This document shows, piece after piece, positions 1-7,655 of a stretch of DNA of 64,000 nucleotides. The notes under the pieces were generated by a model that was given only the letters and a program-made list of their open reading frames with translations, had not been told where the DNA came from and searched no databases. This DNA is from Ruminococcus sp. AF31-8BH. GTDB taxonomy: Bacteria; Bacillota; Clostridia; Lachnospirales; Lachnospiraceae. The position numbers were made by a program, and so were the translations under genes. The stretch's first letter is position 1. Every line of letters starts with the position of its first letter. The stretch covers positions 466,244 to 530,243 of the forward strand of contig NZ_QTVN01000001.1 of assembly GCF_003460605.1 (NCBI RefSeq), written 5' to 3'.

Positions 1-820
1 AGCAGCCTACGTTTACTGCAACACCGATTGTGGATGGATGACGAGCTGTGTTCTCAATGTTTACTCCCATTACAGAATATTTTCCGCCCATTCCCTGCGG
101 TCCAAGGCCAATCGCGTTGATTCCGTCTTCCAGAAGCTTTTCCATTTTTGCTGCGTTTGCGTTGTCATTGTGAGAACCGATCGGACGCATCAGGGCTTTC
201 TTGGAGTTAAGGGCTGCGGTCTCTACAGAGGTTCCTACACCTACGCCAACAAGAAGCGGAGGACAAGCATTCAGTCCATATGTTGTCATCTGGTCCAGAA
301 CGAAATCAGTAACGCCCTCATAGCCTGCGCCTGGCATAAGTACCATTGCTTTTCCCGGAAGAGTACATCCGCCGCCTGCCATGTATGCGTAAATCTCACA
401 TTTATCACTGTTCGGAACGATATCCCACCATACAGTCGGAGTTCCTTTTCCAACGTTTCTCTTTGTGTTGTACTCATCGAAGGTCTCTACTGAGTTGTGT
501 CTTAAAGGCGCTGCGAAAGTAGCCTGTACAACTGCTTCTTTGAGAAGTGCTTCCAGTTCATTGATGTAAGGGAAATTTGTTCCGCATTTCAGCCAGAACT
601 GAAGAACTCCTGTATCCTGGCAGCTCGGACGGTTCAGCTCTACAGCCAGTCCCTGGTTCTTGGTCATTGTCTCATAAAGTACCTTTGGAAGTGCTGCGCT
701 TTCCTGGGAACCAAGCTCTTCCAGCTTTGCTACTACGTCATCCGGTAATTTTTTTCCAATATGGGCAACAAAATCTGCTACCATGTCTGTTAATACTTTA
801 ACTCCATTTTCTTTAGTCAT
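1..820 (-). CDS. ttdA: L(+)-tartrate dehydratase / class I fumarase alpha subunit (3' end cut by window)
   Basis: Alpha subunit of a two-subunit Fe-S hydro-lyase that dehydrates L-tartrate to oxaloacetate, or hydrates fumarate. About 273 codons are present; the C-terminus lies beyond base 1. The reading resembles E. coli TtdA along its length: LNRPSCQDTG near residue 65, APLRHNSVE near 105, a glycine-rich MAGGGCTLPGKA near 147, GVGVGTSVETAAL near 193, and ARHPSTIGVAV at the cut end. The family's cluster-binding cysteines (SCQDTG, GGGCTLPG) are present. ATG at 820 is preceded by AGGAGG. It follows a SLC13 transporter by 100 bases with a LysR gene divergent upstream, the E. coli ttdR/ttdABT arrangement. 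That context favours tartrate over fumarate, though the substrate is inferred. The beta subunit should lie just outside. Confidence 0.85.
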   Translation of the reverse strand, partial: MTKENGVKVLTDMVADFVAHIGKKLPDDVVAKLEELGSQESAALPKVLYETMTKNQGLAVELNRPSCQDTGVLQFWLKCGTNFPYINELEALLKEAVVQATFAAPLRHNSVETFDEYNTKRNVGKGTPTVWWDIVPNSDKCEIYAYMAGGGCTLPGKAMVLMPGAGYEGVTDFVLDQMTTYGLNACPPLLVGVGVGTSVETAALNSKKALMRPIGSHNDNANAAKMEKLLEDGINAIGLGPQGMGGKYSVMGVNIENTARHPSTIGVAVNVGC

Positions 821-920
821 GATTTACCTCCTGATTATTAAATGGTTGATATTTTTGGCATTTGATTTTTGGTTATTATTTATCTAAAGCAGTATAGTTC
901 CTGCTTTATTTCCTCATCTC

Positions 921-2186
921 TTACGGATAGAACGGGAAAAGGATCGGCAGTAAGATCATACAGATCACAAAGGATACCAGAATCAGCGGCAAGCCTGATT
1001 TCACGTAATCCTTGAATTTATATCCTCCAAGTCCTACTACCATGGTGTTTGCAGGCATTCCAATCGGTGTTGCATATGCACAGGAGCCTGCGATTACAGT
1101 CGCGATAACCACTGCTCTTGGATCTGCTCCAAGGTTGTTTGCAAGGGAGACTGCAATTGGAATCATCAATGCGGTAGTTGCTGTGTTTGACATAAAGTTT
1201 GTCAGTGCACAGGTTACAATGAAGATTACCAGAAGAAGTACGATCGGGTTCGGATCTGCACCAAGAAGTCCAACGATCTTGTCTGCAATCAGTTCTCCGG
1301 CACCAGTTGTGTCCAGTGCTTTTGCCAGTGTCAGCGATCCGCCGAAAAGAAGTACAACCTTCAGGTCGATGGAAGCCAGCGCTTCTTTTTCAGAAAGAAC
1401 TCCTGTCACTACCAGAACAATTGCACCGATGCATGCGGAAAGCTGAATGCTGATTCCGATCACTTCCTCGAAGATCATTGCAAGGATTACAAGAACCAGA
1501 ACTACTAATGAAACGATCTGTTTCCATTTTGGAACATCACTGAAATCTTTCTGTTCTTCCACTGCTGCCCCTGCGACGCCTTTTCCATCCGGAAGGAACT
1601 TGTATCCGATGAAAATGAAGTAGAGGATTCCAACGATCAGCATCGGAATTCCAACTGGTGCATACATGAAGAAGCTTATGGAAAGTCCCATTTCCTGGAG
1701 TGCATTGACTCCCATCAGGTTTCCTGGTGCGCCGATGATGGAAAGATTTCCGCCAAGTGCTGCTGCAAATACCAGCGGCATCAGAAGGCGGCTTCTTGAA
1801 TAGCCAGATTCATCGGCGATTCCACAGACTACGGGGATCAGCACTGCTGCTGTACCTGTGTTGGATAAGAATCCTGACATCACGCCTACGATGACCATGA
1901 TCGCGATGATCAGTGTTTTTTCTGTTCTGGCAAATTTGGTAACCAGACCTCCGATTTTATTTGCCATTCCTGTTTCAAATAGTGCCTGTCCTACTACGAA
2001 CATTCCGACGCAGAGGATTACGTTGCTGTTTACGTACTGTGAAAACGTTGTAGATACATCCAAAACTCCGGTGATCGTCAATCCAATCGCACAGATGGAA
2101 GCAGTGAGCCCAAGTGGAATTTTTTCGAGGATGAAACTAATGATGGTGAACACAAGAAACAGCAATGTGATAGTTGTGTGAGACAT
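921..2186 (-). CDS. SLC13/DASS-family dicarboxylate transporter
   Basis: Integral membrane anion transporter of 421 residues, probably importing tartrate or another C4 dicarboxylate, coupled to cation symport or to exchange of a second dicarboxylate. It has about eleven hydrophobic segments and two inverted halves, each with the family's Ser-Asn-Thr substrate motif (SNT at 108-110 and 334-336), which in VcINDY contact carboxylate and sodium. ATG at 2186 has AAGGAG about 10 bases upstream. It is the promoter-proximal gene of the operon continuing into ttdA, and a LysR gene diverges 413 bases upstream. Length is slightly short for DASS proteins (about 440-490) but both halves are complete. Confidence 0.85.
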   Translation of the reverse strand: MSHTTITLLFLVFTIISFILEKIPLGLTASICAIGLTITGVLDVSTTFSQYVNSNVILCVGMFVVGQALFETGMANKIGGLVTKFARTEKTLIIAIMVIVGVMSGFLSNTGTAAVLIPVVCGIADESGYSRSRLLMPLVFAAALGGNLSIIGAPGNLMGVNALQEMGLSISFFMYAPVGIPMLIVGILYFIFIGYKFLPDGKGVAGAAVEEQKDFSDVPKWKQIVSLVVLVLVILAMIFEEVIGISIQLSACIGAIVLVVTGVLSEKEALASIDLKVVLLFGGSLTLAKALDTTGAGELIADKIVGLLGADPNPIVLLLVIFIVTCALTNFMSNTATTALMIPIAVSLANNLGADPRAVVIATVIAGSCAYATPIGMPANTMVVGLGGYKFKDYVKSGLPLILVSFVICMILLPILFPFYP

Positions 2187-2318
2187 TTCTGTACTCTCCT
2201 TTCACGTGTTTGCTTTTTTTGTTTCGCATTTTTTCGCTTTGTATTTCTTCTGTCTCTATTTTCCGTCTTATTTTTCTCCTGAAAAGTATCGGCCGTACAC
2301 GTTTCTTTTGATGACTTT

Positions 2319-2348
2319 ATTATAGCCTGTGTACCTGTAAAAAAACAA
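2319..2348 (-). promoter_or_regulatory. Sigma-A-like promoter of the transporter/ttdA operon
   Basis: On the minus strand, TTGTTT (2343-2348) and a consensus TATAAT (2319-2324) are separated by 18 bases, about 130 bases upstream of the transporter start. Two dyads lie just upstream, as expected for LysR activation. Confidence 0.6.
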
Positions 2349-2352
2349 ATTA

Positions 2353-2371
2353 ATGGGTTGCATAACCCCAT
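2353..2371. promoter_or_regulatory. Imperfect dyad, possible LysR site
   Basis: ATGGGTTGCATAACCCCAT is an interrupted dyad next to the -35 element of the leftward promoter. The position suits a LysR activation site. The arms differ by one base in length, so support is moderate. Confidence 0.4.
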
Positions 2372-2417
2372 AAAAATTTTTTATAGTCTCAATTTCCAGG
2401 TGTAGTTTTTGTGCAAT

Positions 2418-2436
2418 ATTGCTATGAGATAGCAAT
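2418..2436. promoter_or_regulatory. Perfect 8-bp inverted repeat, candidate LysR operator
   Basis: ATTGCTATGAGATAGCAAT has perfect 8-base arms around GAG and fits the T-N11-A LysR consensus. It lies midway between the divergent transporter and regulator genes, about 70 bases above the leftward -35. Confidence 0.55.
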
Positions 2437-2599
2437 TATTTGAAATAAATATGGAAATTATTATAGGTATGTGGTATTTTTAAGAGGAAATGAGCCAGAA
2501 AGATATAGATTTCAAGACTTTTCTAAATCAGAATAACCACTTGGATTTGCTTTATGTAAACCTTACTTTATACAAAAATGTAATTTAGAGGTGCCTATT

Positions 2600-3511
2600 A
2601 TGACTCTTAATCAACTCCGCTACTTCTGCACTGCCAGCCGCTGCCACAGCATCACCAAAGCAGCCGAAGAATTATATGTCACCCAGCCCACCGTGTCCGT
2701 AGCCATCCGTGACCTGGAAATCGAATTTGGAATCAGTCTTTTTTACCGGAAAGGAAATCAGCTGATCCTTACCCAGGAGGGAGAGGCACTTTACGAAAAA
2801 GCCACCTACATTCTTCAGTACTGCACCGAGCTTCAGGCTGACTACTCCAGCATGGCAAGAGTGAAACCGCCTCTTCGCATCGGGATTCCGCCCATGCTGA
2901 GCACGGTCTTTTTTCCGGAACTGCTCACTGCCTTTCGCCGGGAGCATCCGGAAATTGCTGTCGTTCTGGAAGAATACGGCTCTGTCCGCGCCTGCAATCT
3001 GGTTCAGGATGACACCCTGGATCTGGCTCTGGTTAATATGGAGCAGTATAATATTGATAAATTCCATAATGCGGTTCTGGCAAATGACCAGGTTGTTTTT
3101 TGTGTGAGTAAAGACCACCGACTGGCGGACAAAAAATCGGTTACTACCAAAGAAATGTCAAAAGAAGATATGGTTTTCTTCAACGCTGATTCCGTGCAGA
3201 ACCAGCTGTTAAAAACACGGTTCGAAATGGACGGCTACACGCCTAATATCGTCATGCGCAGCAGCCAGATCTACACGACCCTGCAGTTTGTAAAAACCGG
3301 AAAATACGGCTGCTTCCTTTATACCAGCATGACTGACAAATTTGCCAGCTCCGGGATCGTCGGCATTCCCCTTAATCCGCCTGTTCGCGTAAAAATTGGA
3401 ATGGTCTGGAAAAAGGGAAAATACATCAGCGGAGATATGCAGAAATTCCTGAACTTTACCAGGATGTACTACAGGGAACATCCGCTGACGCAGAAGAGTT
3501 CTGCGCCGTAA
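2600..3511 (+). CDS. LysR-family transcriptional regulator, divergent from the tartrate operon
   Basis: LysR-type regulator of 303 residues. The N-terminal winged helix-turn-helix spans residues 1-60 (TLNQLRYFCTASRCHSITKA, then TQPTVSVAIRDLE), followed by a linker helix and a periplasmic-binding-like effector domain from about residue 90. ATG 2600 is chosen over GTG 2591 because GAGGTG sits six bases before the ATG while the GTG has no ribosome site. It is divergent from the transporter/ttdA operon, so it probably activates that operon in response to tartrate or a related acid, as TtdR does; the ligand is inferred. A 14-bp hairpin terminator follows. Confidence 0.85.
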   Translation: MTLNQLRYFCTASRCHSITKAAEELYVTQPTVSVAIRDLEIEFGISLFYRKGNQLILTQEGEALYEKATYILQYCTELQADYSSMARVKPPLRIGIPPMLSTVFFPELLTAFRREHPEIAVVLEEYGSVRACNLVQDDTLDLALVNMEQYNIDKFHNAVLANDQVVFCVSKDHRLADKKSVTTKEMSKEDMVFFNADSVQNQLLKTRFEMDGYTPNIVMRSSQIYTTLQFVKTGKYGCFLYTSMTDKFASSGIVGIPLNPPVRVKIGMVWKKGKYISGDMQKFLNFTRMYYREHPLTQKSSAP

Positions 3512-3530
3512 AGTTAATCATCAGAATACA

Positions 3531-3575
3531 AAAAGATACTACTTACCAGTAATATACTCATAAGTAGTATCTTTC
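3531..3575. terminator. Bidirectional terminator
   Basis: A perfect 14-bp stem (3532-3545 with 3561-3574) flanked by A/T runs lies between the convergent LysR and C39-like genes. Confidence 0.75.
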
Positions 3576-3583
3576 CAATTTTA

Positions 3584-4204
3584 CTAAATAAAGTACTCAA
3601 TAACCTCTTCCACCGGCACTCTGGTTTTCTCATTATAAACCAGCACAGCCTCCCGGGCATTTACTTTTCCAAGGGCATACAGGACGTCTTCTTCACGGTT
3701 GAAATACCGGAAAGGCACTTCCCGGTTGTATGCTCTTGGATGTTCCAGATCAATGAGGATATCTTTTTCCTCGTAAGGCTCATCCCAATAATAAGGATCA
3801 AACAGCAAAATACTGCCGTCCTTCACTCCGGTAAGGAGCACATAATGGGGTTCATCCAGAAACAGTCTTACCACGGCTGCCCCGCCATGACTCAGTGCCT
3901 GGTTAATCCTACTCCCCGGACCTATGTACACCTCAGATCCCGACAAATATTCACTGCTTACCGTCATCATCCCAAGGTTCCCAAACTCATTCAGCCAATT
4001 GGAAAGAAACATCATGGCCGCCCTGGATGTACCTCTTTTTCCCGGAATGCCTTCTTTGCTGTAGCAGTCCAGACAGTAAAGCATGGTATTTCGGATCACC
4101 TCCGGCGGGATCTCATCCCTGTCAAACAGATAAATAATCGCATTCAACATGGATGTGGGTCCGCAGTCATATTCTGAAATCTGATAATGCAATGGATTTT
4201 TCAC
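3584..4204 (-). CDS. Peptidase C39-like (papain-fold) protein
   Basis: Soluble 206-residue protein with the layout of the C39-like cysteine-protease fold: EYDCGPTSM places Cys14 at the head of the first helix, PHYVLLTG gives His120, and LFDPYYWD gives Asp136. These are the expected catalytic Cys-His-Asp. No signal peptide or membrane segment is visible, and no transporter is attached, unlike bacteriocin-processing C39 domains. The start is GTG at 4204 behind GAGGGGG. It may be a stand-alone protease or acyl/peptide-modifying enzyme; the substrate cannot be told. A terminator separates it from the upstream YhcH-type gene, so it may have its own promoter. Confidence 0.65.
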   Translation of the reverse strand: MKNPLHYQISEYDCGPTSMLNAIIYLFDRDEIPPEVIRNTMLYCLDCYSKEGIPGKRGTSRAAMMFLSNWLNEFGNLGMMTVSSEYLSGSEVYIGPGSRINQALSHGGAAVVRLFLDEPHYVLLTGVKDGSILLFDPYYWDEPYEEKDILIDLEHPRAYNREVPFRYFNREEDVLYALGKVNAREAVLVYNEKTRVPVEEVIEYFI

Positions 4205-4256
4205 GATTTATGCCCCCTCTTTTGTACAACTCCTCAAATAATATGTCATTATAAAA

Positions 4257-4291
4257 ATGCTACTTACAAGCATGATACTTATAAGCAGCAT
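4257..4291 (-). terminator. Terminator of the YhcH-family gene
   Basis: A ten-base stem (4257-4266 with 4282-4291, one mismatch) is followed on the minus strand by TTTTTAT. It lies downstream of the 4355-4810 gene. Confidence 0.55.
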
Positions 4292-4354
4292 ATTATATGG
4301 TTCCTGTTTTTTCAATAAGAAATTATATTGTATTTCCCTTCCGTCACAAACAGC

Positions 4355-4810
4355 TTATTTCACTGGAATCTTAAACACAATTTTCTTCGCAGGTGCCGGC
4401 TCGTCTGCTGCAACTCCTGGCATGTGTCCGTCATCCGGTGCATAGAAGCCGAACATTCCCGGCTCCAGTACCGTATACCCCTGCCATGGACCAGCCACAT
4501 AAAGAATAGAATCACTCTCCGGTGTCATGTCATTCTCCACTGTAAGATTCCGCAAAGAAGCCCAGTAGATTTTCTCTTTTCCCTCTATTAGATACTGTAA
4601 ATCACAATATTTCTTGTGGGATTCCATCTGTGAGCCCTCTAACGGTCTTGTAGTATAACTCTGCACAGAGGCAAACACACCATTTTCCAGATCATATCTG
4701 CCCGCCGGAAGATTTTCCTTCTTCTGCTTCTCAATAAATGCCAGAACCATGTCTGCATACTCCTGCAAATCTCCATAAAGATGCAGCTTGTCCGCATAAT
4801 CTGTAATCAT
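4355..4810 (-). CDS. YhcH/YjgK/YiaL (DUF386) family protein
   Basis: A 151-residue single-domain cupin-like protein of the YhcH/YiaL/EbgC family, linked to sialic-acid and sugar-anomer handling and to EbgC of the evolved beta-galactosidase. Family features visible are ESHKKYCDLQYLIEGKE (metal-ligand His and Glu), a Tyr/Phe-rich core, FYAPDDGHMPG (second His cluster) and the closing KIVFKIPV strand. ATG 4810 is used because GGAGGGGG lies eight bases upstream; an ATG six codons earlier has no ribosome site. It stands alone, with no sialic-acid catabolic genes nearby, so the substrate is unknown. Confidence 0.8.
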   Translation of the reverse strand: MITDYADKLHLYGDLQEYADMVLAFIEKQKKENLPAGRYDLENGVFASVQSYTTRPLEGSQMESHKKYCDLQYLIEGKEKIYWASLRNLTVENDMTPESDSILYVAGPWQGYTVLEPGMFGFYAPDDGHMPGVAADEPAPAKKIVFKIPVK

Positions 4811-4954
4811 AAAAACTTCCCCCTCCATTTTTTACTTGACTGCTTCATCATCGCAGTCCTCTGTTTTTCAGGTAATTTGATTATATTAGTTTAAATGGAT
4901 TCGCGCCATTACATTTTGCCTGACTTCTGATTTTCTTTTCGAGAAAATACGTCT

Positions 4955-5679
4955 CTACAGCCACCGTCTCAGCACATCCCTGAGCCGTGTCATGTCCAGT
5001 GGTTTGGAGATGTGTTCGTTCATTCCTGCATTTTTGGCAAGCAAAATGTCTTCTGCAAAGGCATTGGCAGTCATGGCTACAATGGGGATAGTTTTTCCGT
5101 CCTGTTTGTGGAGCGAACGGATTGCTGCCGCCTGCCTGTTCTCCCCTTCAGTCCATGCCAGCGGAGAAATTGCTATGGATTTAAACTGCTTCTCATTCAT
5201 TGTGCAGTACTCGAACCGGAAAATATCCTCCGGCTTTTTCAGCCTGCTCCTGATATTTTCCGGGGAAAAGGCCTCTTCCAGGGTAAGCTCACTGGAAACC
5301 GTCTTAAACTTAGACGCCATAGCTGCCACAATTTGATCCCCTGGCTGATAAGCTTAAGATTCTCCTGCATCTGCATTTCGCCTTTACCGCTGATATATCG
5401 AAACCGATCATTTTCAATATAAGCACAGTTTTTTCCATAAACCACATTTTTCAGTGATCCAGAGGTTCTGTTCATAAATTCCTCATAGCTGTACCCAAGA
5501 TTATGCAGGAAAAATTCACTGATATAAGCAATCGTCAAATTTTCATCATAATATCCTGCAATAAAACCAACGGCGTGATTGTGGTAAATTGTTGATTGTA
5601 TTGCAGAATAAGCTTCCTCACTAAGCTACAGTTCCTCAACGGAATACAAAAGTTCCTCTTTATATAACTGTTTCTTCAT
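4955..5679 (-). pseudogene. Broken PAS/receiver signalling protein under c-di-GMP riboswitch control
   Basis: Remnant of a PAS and response-regulator hybrid. From ATG 5679 (GGAG ten bases upstream) the frame starts MKKQLYKEEL and meets an in-frame TAG after about 17 codons. It then continues through a PAS-like segment (YISEFFLHNLGYSYEEF, 5538-5480). A one-base loss in a G run near 5340 moves the frame onto the C-terminal half of a receiver domain (IPIVAMTANAF, then HISKPLD, ending 4955). The central phosphoacceptor part, and whatever lay between PAS and receiver, is missing, so there was also an internal deletion. The gene cannot make the full protein. Confidence 0.75.
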
Positions 5680-5701
5680 TTTCACTCTACTCCATCTATA
5701 T

Positions 5702-5740
5702 AAAAAAACACATACTGCAGCATTCGCCATAGTATGTGTT
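5702..5740 (-). terminator. Riboswitch expression-platform terminator
   Basis: Minus-strand hairpin with a nine-base perfect stem (5732-5740 with 5708-5716) and a run of seven T. It lies between the aptamer and the PAS/receiver pseudogene, about 25 bases before the ATG. Confidence 0.75.
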
Positions 5741-5742
5741 CC

Positions 5743-5830
5743 TATCCCGATTATTCTGCAGCTGGCTGCCATTTTACAGGCCCTATAGTTTTGCGTCACA
5801 GCCTTTCGACTGCTTTGCCCATTTATAAAT
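5743..5830 (-). ncRNA. Cyclic di-GMP-I (GEMM) riboswitch aptamer
   Basis: Read on the minus strand, this has GEMM-I landmarks in order: GGGCAAAGCAG, the GAAA tetraloop of P2 (CAGTCGAAAGGCTG), GACGCAAAACTATAGGGCC, then the P3 segment with GGCAGCCAGCTGC. A T-run terminator follows, so c-di-GMP probably controls read-through into the downstream signalling gene. Identification is by eye from motif order. Confidence 0.8.
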
Positions 5831-5841
5831 TTGTTTAGAAC

Positions 5842-5870
5842 ATTGTATACAATCTCTCTCTGAATTGCAA
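5842..5870 (-). promoter_or_regulatory. Promoter of the c-di-GMP riboswitch transcript
   Basis: Minus-strand TTGCAA (5865-5870), 17-base spacer, TACAAT (5842-5847); transcription would begin just ahead of the aptamer. Confidence 0.55.
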
Positions 5871-5936
5871 TTGTTTTTCAACAGGTTTCCTAATTTATTT
5901 TTATCCGTTTTGCCATTTCCTCACGAAAGAAAAACC

Positions 5937-5965
5937 TTGTAATTTGTTTCTAAATATAGTACAAT
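5937..5965 (+). promoter_or_regulatory. Promoter of tRNA-Arg
   Basis: TTGTAA (5937-5942), 17-base spacer, TACAAT (5960-5965), ending 15 bases before the tRNA. Confidence 0.65.
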
Positions 5966-5980
5966 TGTACCTACAGATTT

Positions 5981-6052
5981 GTCCTGTTAGTTTAACGGAT
6001 AAAACAAGCGCCTCCTAAGCGCTAGCTGTGGGTTCGATTCCCGCACGGGACG
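5981..6052 (+). tRNA. tRNA-Arg (CCU anticodon)
   Basis: The cloverleaf folds fully: acceptor GTCCTGT with ACGGGAC, D arm around AGTTTAACGGAT, anticodon stem AGCGC/GCGCT with loop CTCCTAA, and T arm GGGTTCGATTCCC. The discriminator is G and CCA is not encoded. It reads AGG codons. Confidence 0.95.
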
Positions 6053-6062
6053 CTTATCTAGG

Positions 6063-6115
6063 AAAGCGGGTGAAACTCCAACGGAGGTGTTGGAATTTCA
6101 CTCGCTTTTTGTTTT
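6063..6115 (+). terminator. Terminator after tRNA-Arg
   Basis: A long stem (6063-6082 with 6089-6108, one wobble and one bulge) followed by TTTTTGTTTTT, eleven bases beyond the tRNA. Confidence 0.8.
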
Positions 6116-6161
6116 TCCCAGACTGACAGCTCAAAATTTATATCTGCATCGGAGGCATTAT

Positions 6162-6620
6162 ATGCTGACAATCATATACGGAGACGAACCGCAAAGTATT
6201 TACAATACGAATGTTTATTTTAAAAATACTTATGATCCGGAATGGTTTGAAACAGAACTTGCCAGAAAAATGGTTGAAGATATTGATCACTCAAATATTT
6301 TAAGCAGTGAATGTATTAGCAGTCCTGTTCTGGGACAAATCCCACCAGAAAGATTATCTGGCGGAGTCAAGACTTTGTTATTGATTCTAAATGAGCCAGA
6401 CAAAATTTTTAATGCATCTGCATGTGGTGATAATTGCGCAAAATGGCTGTTAGAAATTGGAAAGATCAAGGACATAACAATTAATCTCAGGCATATGATG
6501 GACTTTGGAAAAAATACTGCCTTTGAAATAAAAGTAAAAAACGGAGGCGAACTTGTCCATTCCATGCGTGAACTGCTTCCAATAGCCAGTAAATATCTAA
6601 ATGAAATGAAACCGGAGTGA
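6162..6620 (+). CDS. DUF4869 domain protein
   Basis: A 152-residue soluble protein that I recognise as DUF4869 from the N-terminal MLTIIYGDEP, YNTNVYFKNTYDPEW, SPVLGQIPPERLSGGVKTLL and NASACGDNCAKW. The function is unknown. ATG 6162 is preceded by GGAGG; a longer frame from 6087 lies inside the tRNA terminator and is rejected. LSGGVKTLLLI looks like an ABC-type signature motif followed by a hydrophobic strand, but whether it works as one is speculation. It overlaps the likely ribosome site of the next gene, so the two are probably co-translated. Base composition is more AT-rich than the flanking housekeeping genes. Confidence 0.75.
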   Translation: MLTIIYGDEPQSIYNTNVYFKNTYDPEWFETELARKMVEDIDHSNILSSECISSPVLGQIPPERLSGGVKTLLLILNEPDKIFNASACGDNCAKWLLEIGKIKDITINLRHMMDFGKNTAFEIKVKNGGELVHSMRELLPIASKYLNEMKPE

Positions 6621-6625
6621 TAAGC

Positions 6626-7600
6626 ATGAAAGGTTCTCATAGAATAATTGTTGAATCACGAAAAGTAAAATATGATTTTATTATAAAACGAAATATCACA
6701 ATTCTTACAGGAGACAGTGGTTCAGGAAAAACCGTATTAATTGATCTCATTCATGATTACAGAAGATACGGTGCTGACAGCGGAGTACAACTCTCTTGTG
6801 ACCGTGCATGCCGTACAATTGATAGTGAAGACTGGGAAAGAGAATTAAAAGAAATTTCAGATAGCATCATATTTATTGATGAGGGAAATCGTTTTCTAAA
6901 GTCAAAAAAATTTGCAGAACTGGTACAAGGTTCTGATAACTATTTCGTAATTGCAACCCGCGAAAAGCTTCCAACGCTTCCCTACAGCATTAATGAAATA
7001 TACGGTTTTCGTGAATCCGGCAAATTCCATAATACCAGACAGACTTATAACGAACTGTATCATTTATACGGTGAAATTTCCGCAGAAACTACCATAGTTC
7101 CGCAAATGATAATTACAGAAGATTCCAATTCCGGTTACCAATTTTTTTCTGAATTAGCAAAAGCTCAAAAGATTACTTGTATTTCAGCAGATGGAAAATC
7201 AAATATCATTCAAAAGCTGGAAGAAAATCGAGATATAAAAGGAACAAAACTTATTATAGCTGATGGAGCTGCTTTTGGTTCTGAAATGCGTGAGCTAAAT
7301 GTATATTTAAATAACATCGAAAATGCGGCGCTATATGCGCCGGAATCTTTTGAATGGCTGTTGCTCTCCTGCAATATTATACCAAATATAAATGTGCAAA
7401 ATATTTTGCAAAAACCGGAAGACTATATAGAAAGCAAGGACTTTGTCAGCTGGGAAAGATTTTTTACTGCACTGCTGATAGATAAAACCAAAACTTCTTC
7501 TGTATGGTCTTACACCAAAAAGAAACTCTCAAAAGCATATTTGTCTTCTAAAGTTATAAATTCAGTAAAGAAATTTATGAAATTGATTAAATGGGTATAA
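6626..7600 (+). CDS. P-loop NTPase partner of DUF4869, with a possible TOPRIM-like half
   Basis: A 324-residue protein. The first half has a Walker A motif GDSGSGKT near residues 29-36 and a Walker B-like IIFIDEG near 86. The second half has an acidic-led segment TEDSNSGYQFF and, after a GKSN turn, KLIIADGAAFG; this spacing recalls a TOPRIM fold. P-loop plus TOPRIM would make it a small OLD-like protein; this is inference from motif spacing. ATG 6626 follows GGAG at eight bases; a GTG at 6617 overlaps the previous stop and is less likely. The tail is Lys-rich and basic. The function is unknown. A strong inverted repeat covers the stop codon. Confidence 0.6.
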   Translation: MKGSHRIIVESRKVKYDFIIKRNITILTGDSGSGKTVLIDLIHDYRRYGADSGVQLSCDRACRTIDSEDWERELKEISDSIIFIDEGNRFLKSKKFAELVQGSDNYFVIATREKLPTLPYSINEIYGFRESGKFHNTRQTYNELYHLYGEISAETTIVPQMIITEDSNSGYQFFSELAKAQKITCISADGKSNIIQKLEENRDIKGTKLIIADGAAFGSEMRELNVYLNNIENAALYAPESFEWLLLSCNIIPNINVQNILQKPEDYIESKDFVSWERFFTALLIDKTKTSSVWSYTKKKLSKAYLSSKVINSVKKFMKLIKWV

Positions 7601-7638
7601 TCGCCGGGCCACTCGCTTCAAGGTGGCTCGGCGATTAT
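7597..7638. terminator. Bidirectional terminator overlapping a stop codon
   Basis: ATAATCGCCG and GGCCAC pair with GTGGCT and CGGCGATTAT. The stem contains the TAA of the P-loop gene and separates it from the convergent cyclase pseudogene. Confidence 0.7.
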
Positions 7639-7655
7639 CTATAAGTCTGCTTAAC

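Noticed and set aside
38..801. Plus-strand frames opposite the tartrate dehydratase
   Set aside because: They have no ribosome sites and no family resemblance; the minus strand carries an unbroken TtdA match.
2203..2218. TTTCACGTG near the transporter start
   Set aside because: Matches only the left half of parS.
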